Part shown: positions 36,031 to 47,300 of the stretch, piece after piece | How the letters are laid out: each line of letters starts with the position of its first letter | Position numbering within the stretch: the first letter of the stretch is position 1 | NCBI GenBank assembly: GCA_944990035.1 | Contig: CALYLX010000142.1 | Location: 1,550,001 to 1,614,000 of the forward strand | Source of the DNA: Clitopilus passeckerianus | Taxonomy: Eukaryota; Basidiomycota; Agaricomycetes; Agaricales; Entolomataceae | Reading direction: 5' to 3' | DNA: 64,000 bases | Notes under the pieces: model-generated | The model's input: only the letters and a program-made list of their open reading frames with translations | Told to the model about the DNA's origin: nothing | The model's database searches: none | Translations under genes and position numbers: made by a program

Positions 36031-38199
36031 ATGGCGTTCCCCTGGCTTCTGCGTGCCCTCACTTTCGCACTCATGATGTTTGTTTCCGGAAAGCTCTTTC
36101 TTAAGCGCCGCAAGCTTGGGAAACTGCCACCAGGGCCTCCAAAATTACCACTAATCGACAATTTGCATAATATGCCCAACGGCCTGGACTGGGTAAAGTT
36201 CAAAGAGTTAGGACAACAGTATCGTGAGCGCTCAGCAGTCTTCGTGAAGCTATGATCGCTAACAGAACCGTCGAGATTCCGATATTATCCATTTTAGCGC
36301 CTTGGGAGCATCAATTGTTGTCTTGAACTCGTATGAGGCTGCGCAAGAACTACTTGACCACAGGTCTGGTATCTACTCCAGCAGGTAGATATGATTCCGG
36401 CCTATTCTAGAGACACAACTTAGGCTGAGCTCTATGCCTTTTAAGAGCAACATCTGTAATGTTTGGCGAGCTGTGAGTTGGATACCGTGATACGCAACAT
36501 ATTATCTCTGACGCCATACGATTCAAGATGCGGATTCAATACCCTCTTTGCACTTACGGCCTATGGAGACTTGTGGAGGACGTCTCGTCGACTGTTTACG
36601 AAACATTTCGGATCGAGCAACACGGTGCTAAACCAAACACGAGAAACGTTCTATGTTCGTCGCTTTCTCCTCCAGTTGCTTGAGGAACCCGAGGAGTTAT
36701 CTCAACACATTATACAGTAAGCTGCCCTCCATCTATTATCCTCTCCGTCTTCTCATCCTCAACTTTCTGGACGCTAGTCTTGTGGGGTCAATCAGTATCT
36801 CAATGACATACGGTATCAAAGCGCAAGCAAAGCATGACCCTTGCATCGACGCCTCAGAGAGCACGGCTCAGTACACGAACAAAGTTCTAGTCCGTTCATG
36901 GCTCGTGGACGTTGTACCCTATTTGAAATACCTCCCCGGGTGGTTCCCCGGTGCAGCTTTCCAGGGTGTAGCGGCTGAATGTCGCCGCCTTCTCATCGGT
37001 CTTCGAGATATGCTATTCGAAGCGGCGGGAAAATCAATGGTAGGTTCTCGTCTCTTCTGTAACCTCGTAACTGTTGTCATACGACTGATGGCTTCTCTTC
37101 CAGGAGACAGCAGATAGCGCACCATCGTTTGTCTCTGAGGCCTTATATGACATTGATAATGCGAAATATGCACAAGACCAGGTGGCTATCGTGAAGGATG
37201 TGGCTAGCATGGTGTATGCTGGTGAGTTCTGCTTTATATTGCTCATCGATCGAATCTCAGAACCATGATTTAGCTGCTGCAGATACGACCGCATCCGCAA
37301 TAGGCACATTTTTCTTAGCAATGGTGATGTATCCTGAAGTGCAAAAGAAGGCGCAGGAAGAATTGGATCGAGTTCTAAAGGGCAGACTTCCCGACCACGA
37401 AGATATCGTTGGTTTGCCCTATCTCAACGCTCTTATAATGGAAGTCTTGCGGTAATGTTACTTCATGCTTCCAATGATAACCCTCGCCGTTGACCATGCT
37501 TTCACAGCTGGGAGCCTGCATTAGCCTGTGGTACGCGCAAGAAATACGTGAAACGCCCAAAATGCCCTTACCTTTCATCTAGCTGTCCCTCATGCAACGA
37601 TCCTGGACGATGTCTATAAGGGATATCACATTCCCAAGGGCTCGATCGTCGTGGCCAACTCCTGGTGCGAATCACTGTTCAAACGTTGAACACGACTTTG
37701 TTGACCAGTTGGGAACAGGGCAATGCTTACGGATCCAGAAGTCTACCCGGACCCACTAGAGTTGAAGCCGGAACGGTTCCTGAAGGGCGGCAAACTCGAC
37801 GAGTCCATTAGAAGCCCATTGGACATGGCTTTTGGCTATGGTAGAAGGTCGGCTCGTCATATTATCTACATGTATTGGGACGGTGCCACTTAGACGGATG
37901 CTGGCAGGATCTGTCCCGGCCGACACATCGCCCTGTCTACCCTTAAGATGACCATCGCATCGGTCCTATCTACAATGGACGTCGTCAAGGAAACTGACAT
38001 CGATGGCAAAGTCGTCGAGCCAACAAGGCAATACACGCACACCTTCGTCAGGTTCGGCGGCCCTTGTGCATACTAAGCGAATGCTAAATTCTTCTGCAGG
38101 CGACCGGTGGAAATTCCCTGCTTTGCGAAGCCAAGGTCTGAGCTTGTCGTAAAGGCAATGAACAATTGGTTCGTGTCAGAAGGCAGCACCCCACCGTAG
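36031..38199 (+). CDS. Cytochrome P450, tandem copy 1
   Basis: Microsomal P450 monooxygenase with many short introns. Start ATG 36031 gives a membrane anchor (LLRALTFALMMFVSGKLFL), basic patch, then the proline hinge LPPGPPKLPLIDNLHNM. I-helix: AADTTASAIGTFFLAMVMYP (oxygen-binding ADTT). K-helix ExxR: LNALIMEVLR. The meander region reads DPEVYPDPLELKPERFLKGG. The haem loop FGYGRR|ICPGRHIALS is split by an intron at about 37848-37910; Cys is the axial ligand. Ends VSEGSTPP-stop at 38199. All core motifs intact, so catalytically competent; substrate unknown. It resembles the basidiomycete group annotated as O-methylsterigmatocystin oxidoreductase-like, a name that does not imply that substrate. 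Copies 2 and 3 share its intron positions. Confidence 0.9.
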
Positions 38200-38886
38200 A
38201 TCCAAATGAATTGAAGCCGCTATCGATTATCATTTTTGTTCATGCGCCAGTGATATTCTAGACAATTATCGCTTTCTTGTCCTCGTTGACCTCTTGATTT
38301 CTCGTTGTCATCATTTTGGCCATCAGTCTCCCTGCAGACTTTCACTCGGCTGCTCTTGTCACCCTTTGCGGCTTCCTCGGCATCTAATCGCCGTTACTTG
38401 AATGGCTCGCCGGCTCGCTTCTGGAATTGGTTCATTTTTTCTGCCTTTGAAGCCGAGGAATGGTTTCTGATTGATCAATGCATGTATATTCCGGTTTCTC
38501 GCTATCCATCAATGAAAACAGGGATGGTTAGGCTAAGCTACCCACCTAACGCCTACAAATTCACAGATACTGCGACCCTTTCGTCATACACATCTGTGGC
38601 TCTGCCCAAAACCCAGATATGCTGGCTAAGCGATAGGAAAAGTACATGCTTTGGTCTGTGATGGGCCTTTCGCCTATGTCCATGCCCATGCTTCTGATAC
38701 ATGCACACGTACCCATGTACTCTCAGGCTTGACTTACGCGGGCTCAGTTTGGGCTCACGCCATCCATGGAACGTGGAGCCAATGAATAGAAAGACAGCAC
38801 CAGGCACCAACCTGAAGCCGGCTTGAGAAGTAGCCTGACATATATATGAAGTCGGGTTCAGTCGTCGATAACGACTAGATCTTTCA
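38200..38886. other. Intergenic between P450 copies 1 and 2
   Basis: Promoter of copy 2 with a TATATATG-type element near 38840-38850, about 45 bases before its ATG. No additional gene. Confidence 0.45.
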
Positions 38887-41073
38887 ATGGAATTCCTCTG
38901 GCTCCCCCGTGCACTCACTTTCGTAGTTCTGACGCTCTTTTCCTGCAAACTCTTTCTATGGCGCCGAAAACTTGGGAAACTACCACCGGGACCCCCGAAG
39001 CTGCCCATAATTGAGAACCTGCATAACATGCCCACTGGCTTGGATTGGGTCAAGTTCAAAGAGCTTGGAGAAAAGTATAGTAAGTTCTCGGTACGGCTCT
39101 CATTCTTAATGGCTAACAGAGTTGTTGAGATTCTGACATTATCCACCTGAGCGCATTAGGGAATTCAATCATTGTCCTGAACTCATATAAGGTTGCGCAA
39201 GACCTGCTCGACTCCAGATCTGGCATTTATTCCAGCAGGTAGATCCTTCTGTTCCTTTTGATTTTGAATCGGGGCTGAAGTCTACTTACCTTGATCAAGG
39301 CAAGCGTCTGTAATGCTTGGCGAGCTGTAAGTCGTGCAACCCACTGTTCCCGCCTATAACTCAAAACCGATCCAAGATGCGGAATGACCCCTGGGCCTTC
39401 GTTCGCCATCGCACCCTACGGAGACTTGTGGAGAAAGTCTCGCCGGATATTTAATAAACATCTTGGCTCAAGCAACACAGCGATAAACCTGCCAAGAGAA
39501 AGATTTTATGTTTATCGCTTTCTCTGCCATTTGCTCGAGGAACCTCACGATATACATCAACACATTGTCCAGTAGGCTCGCTTCTCCAGGTCATTGAGTT
39601 CTAGCAGTAATTCGGAGTGAAAACAGCCTTCTTGGATCTCTGACTATCGCGATGACATATGGCATTAAGGCGAGGCCGAAGCACGACCCTTACATCGACT
39701 CAGCAGAGAAGACTGCCCATTACACGAACGACATCGCGGTCTGTTTATGGATGGTGGACATTGTTCCCCATTTGAAATACCTCCCCAGCTGGTTTCCCGG
39801 AGCAACATTCCAAGGCATAGCGGCCGAATGTCGTCGTCGTCTGTTTGACTCTCGAGATATGTTATTTGGAGCGGCGAAAAAGAATATGGTAAAATCCTTT
39901 CCTCTTCCTCAGTTTCAAGAACATAGTACGACTGACGGCCCCCACGCCAGGAGACAGCGGAATGTACTCCGTCGTTTGTTTCTGAGGCTTTGCAAGATTT
40001 AGATGGAAAAAGCGATGTGGAAGAGGAGGAGGATCTCGTCAAGGACGTTGCTGCTATGGTATATTCCGGTAAGAAAACTACTCTATCTCATACGGCTTCA
40101 CCGGGGGGTTCTCAGAATCGGCGGCCATACCAGGCGCAGCGGATACCACCACAGTCGCTCTCAGTACATTCTTCTTAGCAATGGTATTGTACCCCGAAGT
40201 GCAAAAGAAGGCGCAAGACGAGTTGGATGGCATGCTCGGCGGCAGGCTTCCTGAGCAAGAAGACATCAGTGATTTGCCATATCTCAATGCGCTAGTTCTG
40301 GAGGTCCTGCGGTAACTATTACTCATACTTCTGATAATAACCCTCCCCATTCATCATGCTTCCTACTATAGCTGGGAACCTACGGTGCCCTGTGGTACGT
40401 GTAGGAAATCCCCGACATGCTACTACTTGACTCACCTTCTTTGGTCTAGCCCTCCCTCATGCCACTACCTTGGATGATGTATATAACGGCTACTACATTC
40501 CAAAGGGTTCGATCGTAGTGCCCAACTCTTGGTATCCGTCATTGTGCCAACCTCAATCGCAACTTTTGTTGCCCTGCTGAGAATAGGGCAATGCTTACGG
40601 ATCCAGAAGTCTATCCGGACCCATTAGAATTGAAGCCGGAACGGTTCCTGAAGGACGGCAAACTCGACGAGTCCATTAGAAGCCCGTTGGATATAGCTTT
40701 CGGTTATGGTAGAAGGTCAGTCTGCCAACCCGTTCGAACTGCGATAAAGGCTACGCAACTTACAGAGATGAACAACAGGATCTGTCCCGGCCGTCACATT
40801 GCCATGTCTACTCTTAAGATGACTGTCGCCTCGGTCCTGTCCACAATGGACATCGTCAAAAAGACTGACATTGATGGCAAAGTCGTTGAGCCAACAAGAC
40901 AATTCACGCAGACCCTTGTCAGGTCAGGCCGTCTCTTTCACATGCCGAAAAACCTGCGCTAACTCTCTGGTAGGCGACCGCTCGATATATCTTGCGTCGT
41001 ACAGCCCAGATCTGAGTTTGCAGTGCAGACAATTACCAATTGGCTTGTGATGGAAGGGAACTCTCCACCGTAA
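38887..41073 (+). CDS. Cytochrome P450, tandem copy 2
   Basis: Second tandem P450, very similar to copy 1 with the same exon structure. Start MEFLWLPRALTFVVLTLFS (anchor), hinge LPPGPPKLPIIENLHNM. I-helix GAADTTTVALSTFFLAMVLY. K-helix LNALVLEVLR. Meander DPEVYPDPLELKPERFLKDG. Haem loop FGYGRR|ICPGRHIAMS, again split by an intron near 40717-40778. Terminal exon RPLDISCVVQPRSEF ... GNSPP-stop at 41071-41073. The I-helix intron has an acceptor close to CCATACCAG; with it the frame is intact. Likely a functional microsomal monooxygenase whose substrate may differ from copy 1, since the B-C region (TPGPSFAIAPYGD) differs by a small indel. Confidence 0.9.
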
Positions 41074-41884
41074 TGTGTGTTATCCTTCCCTGACTCAGAC
41101 TGTGTACCAAACGTTATATGCTTCAAGTTTCCACATTCCTTTTTCCTGATACCCCTTTCCTGAGAGTCGTGGCCGCTTTGTTAGGTCGAGAATACCATTG
41201 TCAAATGATGACCGATGATACCAGATGATACTTCCATCGGTGCCTCAAGCTGCGGCAAATGGTTTAGTAGCCTTTTTTGATTCCGCCTTTCTTCCCAGGA
41301 CCTTCACATGATATCTCCGACCCTCATTCCGTCCCTTCCAAAAGCATTTGTTTGAAAACTTGCTCTTCTTCACTCTGTTACGACTTTGAATAACCGTTTC
41401 CTCGTCAGGAGATTGGTTTACCTCTATTTGCCATCTCAACGCTGGCGTCAATCTAAGCATGCATCCATTCCAAGTTCACGCTAGGCAGCTAACCAGTGAT
41501 GGCGAAAGACCACCCTCTGGACACGTTTCGTTCAAAATGTCACCGAGGATCGCGAGGTTGCAGAAGTTCTCTTGGCCACGACGACCTTTTGACCATGTAT
41601 ATGCAAACGCAGATCATCGGTCATCGGCCGCCAGCTGGCTGATGTCAATTCAATGGCTTATCTGACCTTCTGATTGCAGGTAGGTTGGATATCGTGTTGC
41701 ACCCAATTCCATCTGACATGTGCCCCTATTCAATAGACCTGACAATGGGAAATGAGAGTATGCACGTACCCCGTGACGGGATGCCGGCATCAGGTCCTGC
41801 TAGAAGTGTCAAGAATATATGAAAGGCGGCGGGTTCTAACTCTTTAAGAGCCCATCTTCATTGCTTGATAACACCTGAGCTTCT
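41074..41884. other. Intergenic between P450 copies 2 and 3
   Basis: Promoter and 3' flank sequences only. The 68-codon frame at 41459-41665 and a minus-strand frame at 41245-41460 have no motifs. Confidence 0.45.
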
Positions 41885-43456
41885 ATGGCGTTCCTTTGGT
41901 CGCTGCAAACTGTTGTCATCGCCTCTTTCGTGTTCCTCTCTGGGAGGGTCGTGTTATGGCATCGGAGACAGAGAAAGCTACCGCCAGGGCCTCCCAAGTT
42001 ACCTCTGATTGACAATCTCCATAACATGCCTAATGGTTTAGATTGGGTCAAGTTCAAAGAGTTTGGAGAGCAGTATAGTGAGTTCTCGGGACGCCTTTTA
42101 TCCTCCCTGACAGTGGCTAATAGAGTCATCAGATTCCGACATTATCCATTTGAGCGCCTTGGGGAATTCGATCGTTGTCCTGAACTCGTATGAGGCCACC
42201 CAAGAACTACTTGACGCCAGATCTGGCATTTACTCCAGCAGGTGGATCGTTCCGTTCCTTTTTGTAGATCAAAACTGAGCTCTATCTACTTCGATCAAGG
42301 CAAGAGTCTGTGATGATTGGCGAGCTGTGAGTCATGCAACCCACTGTTCCCACCTATAGCTTACAACTCAATCGAAGATGCGGACTGACCCCCGGGCCGG
42401 TGTTTGCTGTCACGCCCTACGAAGACCTGTGGAGAAAGTCTCGCCGGATATTCACCAAGCATCTTGGCCCAAGCAATGTGGATCTAAACCTACCAAGAGA
42501 AAAGTTTTATGTATATCGCTTTCTCTGCCATTTGCTCGAGGAGCCTCATGATATACATCAGCACATTGCCCAGTATGTTAACCCTTTCGACTTATTGACC
42601 TCTAGCGTTAATTCTGAGTGGAATTAGTCTCCTAGGGTCTCTGAGTATCTCGATGACCTATGGCTTCAAGACGAGATCGAAACATGACCCTTACATCGAC
42701 TTAGCAGAGAAGTCTGCCCGATTAATGAACAAGACTATAGTCCAGGCATGGCTAGTGGACATTGTGCCTCATCTAAAGTACCTCCCTAGCTGGTTCCCCG
42801 GAACAGCATTCCAAGGCATAGCAGCCGAATGCCGTCACCTTCTGATCAGTTCTCGGGATATGTTGTTTGAAGCCGCGAAAAAGAATATGGTGCGCCCACT
42901 CCTCTCCCTCAGTTCTAAGCTCATCGGGCTACAACTAACGGCTTACATGTTAGGAGACAGCGGAGTGCAGCCCATCGTTTGTCTCTGAGGCATTACAGGA
43001 CATTGATGGTGATAATGCTCCAGAAGGGGAGGTGGATGTCGTGAAGGATGTTGCTGCCATGGTCTACTTTGGTGAGAACATTTCTCTATTTCATAATACT
43101 GTTTCATCACAAGTTTCTCAAAATCATGTTTCAGCTGCTGTGGATACAACCACGGCCGTTTTGAGCACGTTCTTCTTAGCAATGGTAATGTACCCTAAGG
43201 TGCAGAAGAAGGCGCAGGAAGAATTGGACCGGGTTCTGGCGGGCAGACTTCCTGAGCATGAAGACATCGTTGATTTGCCCTACCTCAATGCGCTCGTTCT
43301 GGAGGTCCTGCGGTGAATATCAGCCCACACTTCCAATAATAAGTCCCCCCCGTTGACCATATTTCATCCTACAGCTGGGAACCTGCATTGCCCTGCTGTA
43401 CGTGAGGAATGCCTTATGCCGACATGCCCGTAATTGATTCCCCTTCCCTGATCTAG
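41885..43456 (+). pseudogene. Cytochrome P450, tandem copy 3, 3'-truncated
   Basis: N-terminal two-thirds of a P450 closely related to copies 1 and 2: anchor MAFLWSLQTVVIASFVFLS, hinge LPPGPPKLPLIDNLHNM, I-helix AAVDTTTAVLSTFFLAMVMY, K-helix LNALVLEVLR and the next exon WEPALPC. Homology continues through the following intron to its TCTAG acceptor at 43456 and then stops dead. The exons for the meander, haem-binding Cys loop and C-terminus are absent; the next 300 bases share nothing with copies 1 and 2. Without the Cys ligand the product cannot be an active P450. The exons that remain have open frames, so the loss is recent or the fragment is still expressed. Confidence 0.82.
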
Positions 43457-43797
43457 CTCTCGATATAGGGGCAAAGGGCCAGAAGTCCGTTCATCCAACT
43501 GGCCCCGAGCCGAAGTAACAACAGCCTCATCCCAGTACGGAATCTTCCGTCGATAGCTTGTTGGCGAGGTTATGGACACGTTTTGTTGGCACTATTACGG
43601 ATGGCTGGTAGCCCAACAGGGTCTAATTCGACTCCAGGAGAAGCGAAATGGCTCACGGAGACGTTTTGTCGATCCGTCGATCCGTCGATTGTTGCAGCCT
43701 TCAAGTCTCTTTCGAGATCTTCCTAGCTTGGAAGCAAAGGATCTACAAAGCTATAGTCAGAATCGTCTTCAGGGCGAGACGATCAAGCACACATGCC
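43457..43797. other. Non-P450 sequence after the truncation point
   Basis: Unrelated to the flanking P450s. It includes a short tandem GATCCGTC motif (three copies near 43672-43695). No gene recognised. Confidence 0.4.
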
Positions 43798-44121
43798 TCA
43801 ATCATCGTGAGGCAGTTTGAGTGCTTCCTCCTGAGCCTTCCTTCGTCCACCCATCATGAAAGAAACGTAGTCTGCTCCACCAAGAACACTTTCGCCTGCT
43901 GCACGAGGTTTTCCCGACGTCTGATTCTTCAACTTGGATCGTTTCTTCGCTGCTTGAACCTGCGCTTGCCCAGAGGTACCAGAAGGGTTATTGGAAGCTC
44001 CTGAACCCGATGAAGTAGTCGATTTCGTTTTCTTTGTCTAGTATCTGGTGTCAGTAGCATTCTCTAATGTACAAAGCTTTAGACAAACCACTCTTTTGTG
44101 CAATTTCGCGCTTTTGCCCAT
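43798..44121 (-). CDS. Conserved 90-aa basic fungal protein
   Basis: Two exons, 44089-44121 and 43798-44037, with an intron at 44038-44088, give MGKSAKLHKRVTKKTKST... with a low-complexity Ser/Gly middle, a basic AAKKRSKLKNQ, and a conserved C-terminus SVLGGADYVSFMMGGRRKAQ ending LPHDD. The C-terminal block recurs, from my memory of fungal proteomes, in small basic proteins of unknown role; a nucleolar or ribosome-related role would fit the charge but is inference. The first exon is only 11 codons. It is divergent from the Mlp1/TPR gene, with 190 bases between the two ATGs, so the promoters are shared or overlapping. Confidence 0.7.
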
Positions 44122-44311
44122 CGTTTGGCACAATGCTGATCTTCGGCAAAAAATCGAGGAGCCGCCTATTTGCTAAGGTAAGCAAAAGCACGTGGTCGCG
44201 CCGCCTCCCAAAGTTCTTGGTCGCTTTCGTAGTGCTCACCAACCTCGAGCTCGTTGTGTGCCGCATCCACAACGAACTTTTTCTCCCAAATTTCTGCGGC
44301 GCTCCGTCGTA

Positions 44312-47300
44312 ATGACGAAAACACGTAGACAAGCCAAAGCCGCTTCATCAGGAGGCGGCCACGGCGACGGCAACGAAACAGACGGTCGTGACGAATTCTC
44401 GATAACCATACCTGAAGACATTGACTTGGAGTCCTTGTCGAGCTTAGTAGGAATCCCTGTTGAGACAGCAGAACAGGAATTCCACTCCCCGTCACCCGAG
44501 ACTATACTCAACCTTTATAGGTTGCTGCTTGTACAGGCCGAGGAAGGGAGGAATATTGCTGTAGAGTTGGATGAGTCAAGAGCTGAGTTGGAGAAAAGAG
44601 ATGTTGAACTCGACCAAGCTCTTCAAGACAAAGAGAGTGCGTCGAAAGAGTATGAGAGTGGGGTCGAGGGGCTCAACAAGGAGCTTGAAAGTGTACGGAG
44701 AGAGAAGGAGGAACTTGGTGCGCCTTTTCACCCTTTTGGAGACCGTTGAGGTGGCTAATGTCTATGGCAGTCGCTGCAAGGAACATGCTCCAGTCAAGGA
44801 TCAATGAGCTGAGCAACAATCAGAGTTCGTCCTCAACTGAGGTTCAAGCACTCAAAATCCGCGTCGAGGAGACGGAACGCGAAAAACGCGACCTTGTTGG
44901 AGTCATTAGCCGGCTGAAGCAAGAGGCTGCTTCACAAGAAGGTATGTCCTAAAAATGATTTCAGAGTGCGATGACGCTTACACGTGTTCTGTAGACGAGA
45001 TTCACACTCTTCGTACTAACCTGAAAGATGCTCGTCAGGAGCATCAGAGCTTAGAAGGACAAGTGAGAGAACTCAGGTCAAACGAGACTTCCACCAAGGT
45101 ACGCTTCGGAGGTTTTCTGCTTAATCCATGCGCGCTTAATTATACTTAATAGTTCAAAATTGAAACCTTGACTCAACAACTTCAACTATCTCAATCTGAG
45201 GCCGAGCGAACCAATACCGAGCTCACTGGCAAGACCGAGGAATTCTCTAAATACCGTCGCACTAAACATGCCGAACTTACCACCCTGCAAGCATCCTTTG
45301 ACTCCTTGTCACAGTCCCATGAATCTACGCAGTCGACACTCAAAGCCCTTCAGTCTAACTACAGCAATCAGAACCGTCAGTTGACGGAGGCTCTCGTCAA
45401 AGTCCAAGACCTTTCCGGCCAACTTGCTGAAAGGGAAGCAACTTTCACAAGCGAAGCCGATGGTCTGAGGCGGTTGGTGGCTATGATGGAGGAGAGGGAG
45501 GCTCAAGCGAAGGAGATTGTTGAGGGAATCGAGAGAGAATGGGCCGAGGTTGGAGAGAAGACTGAACGGCGAGAGGCGGTCTTGAGGGAGGAGACCGAAC
45601 GTGAGAGGAAGGCGCGTGAGGTTGCCGAGAAGAAGGTCGAACAGCTGGAGGTTGTTCTTGACAAGATTGGCCGTGGCGAGCTACCCATGCCAACTCGGGC
45701 TACGCCTGATACTCCTATGAGACTTCTCAGCTCAGCGGCAGCGGCAGACCCCACCACAGACGCCATGATGGTTCTGAGCCCGACTGTTGCAATGGCGAGC
45801 AGGGTTCAGAGAAGCGGCAAGACTTTCACCGAGGTGTATGCGGACTATGTCAGGATACAGGACGAATTGGCGAAGAAGACTCTGGAATACGAGTATATGG
45901 AGAGGACGTTGAAGAGCGCACTCGGGCAAATCGAGGAGCGAGTAAGTATTTGCAATGTCATAGCCGTTTATGTGAGATATTGACCGCCGTCCTATAGGCG
46001 CCCATAATCAACCAACAACGAGAAGAGTACGAAAGGCTTCAACTCGAGGCTGGTCAACTTGCTTCTCAGCTCGCGCAGGCTATCTCCGAGCGGGATGGCC
46101 AAGGGCATCTTGCTCTCGAGAATGCTCAAAAACTCGACAAATCTGTCAAAGAGAACGAGCTTCTCCAGAAACAACTCGAAGATCTTGGACGTCAGGTCCA
46201 AGGTCTGCTCCGAGAAATTTCACGACGAGATGACCCTACTATCCCTGCTGACGAAGACCTCGATACTTTACCAATTGCTCCCGCCGAGGATACAGAAGCT
46301 GTAATCACCAACAACCTCGTCCTCTTCAAGTCCATTAGTGGACTTCAGGAACAGAACCAGAAGTTGCTCAAGATTGTCCGGGAGATGGGAAGGAAGATGG
46401 AGACGGAAGAGAGGGACTACAAGGAGGCCATAGAGAAGGAGCAGATGGAGGCTGTCCGGGAAGCGCATGAGGCGATTCAGGACATTGCAGCAAGAATGGA
46501 GACCCAGAAGCAGACCTACGACAGCACGCTTCAAGCCTACGTCAAGGAGCGAGACGCTCTCCGTGCATTGCTTGACCGAGCCCAGAAGAGCGGTAACCTC
46601 AATGGCGTTCATGGCGGTCTGGAGTTGGTGAGGCCGGCTGAGGAGAGCGACGCGCAAAGGGAGCTAGACGAGATTCAGGCCCAGTTCGAGATGTACAAGA
46701 ACGAAATGGGAGTGGACTCAAGTCGGTTGAGGGAGGAGTTTACAAACGCTCAGCGGGAGATCGGCCAGCTCGGTGCCCAGCTAGCCAAGGCTAATGCGAG
46801 GATAGAATTTATGACTGGTATGTTCGAATTTGTGCCCGATGTTCTCGTTGGATTGACATTTTCTGCAGACAGGCAACGCATGGACCAGGAGCAGCTCAAC
46901 ATGAACAGTCAAGAGCTAAGCGAGCTTCAGAAGCGAAACCAACAGCTTTACGACCAATGGACCCGTGCCGACATCGAGTGCAGTAGAATCACCGAAGATC
47001 TTCAGGTCGCTGTCGGTCGCATTGAGCAGCTTCGAAACGAGACTGCAAACCTTAGAGCGGAGAAGCAGATTTGGGAGAGTATCCAAGGCCGCCTGACTGA
47101 CGAGAACAAGAACCTGTCCATGGAGCGCTCACATTTGTCGGATCTTATGTCGAATGTTCAGAAAATGCATGCCGACCTTGAGCGATCCGGGGAGAATGAC
47201 AGGAGGAGACTCGAGATCCAGGTCCAGATGCTCGAGGGTCAGGTCCAAGATCTTCGCAACCAACTTACTCAGGAGCGTGACAATACTCGTCATTTGACGC

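Noticed and set aside
36463..36720. Apparent frame difference in P450 copy 1 relative to copy 2 around the B-C region
   Set aside because: The difference is a 6-base indel, in frame, and not a frameshift.
43672..43695. Three copies of GATCCGTC
   Set aside because: Too short for a CRISPR or satellite; a chance microrepeat.
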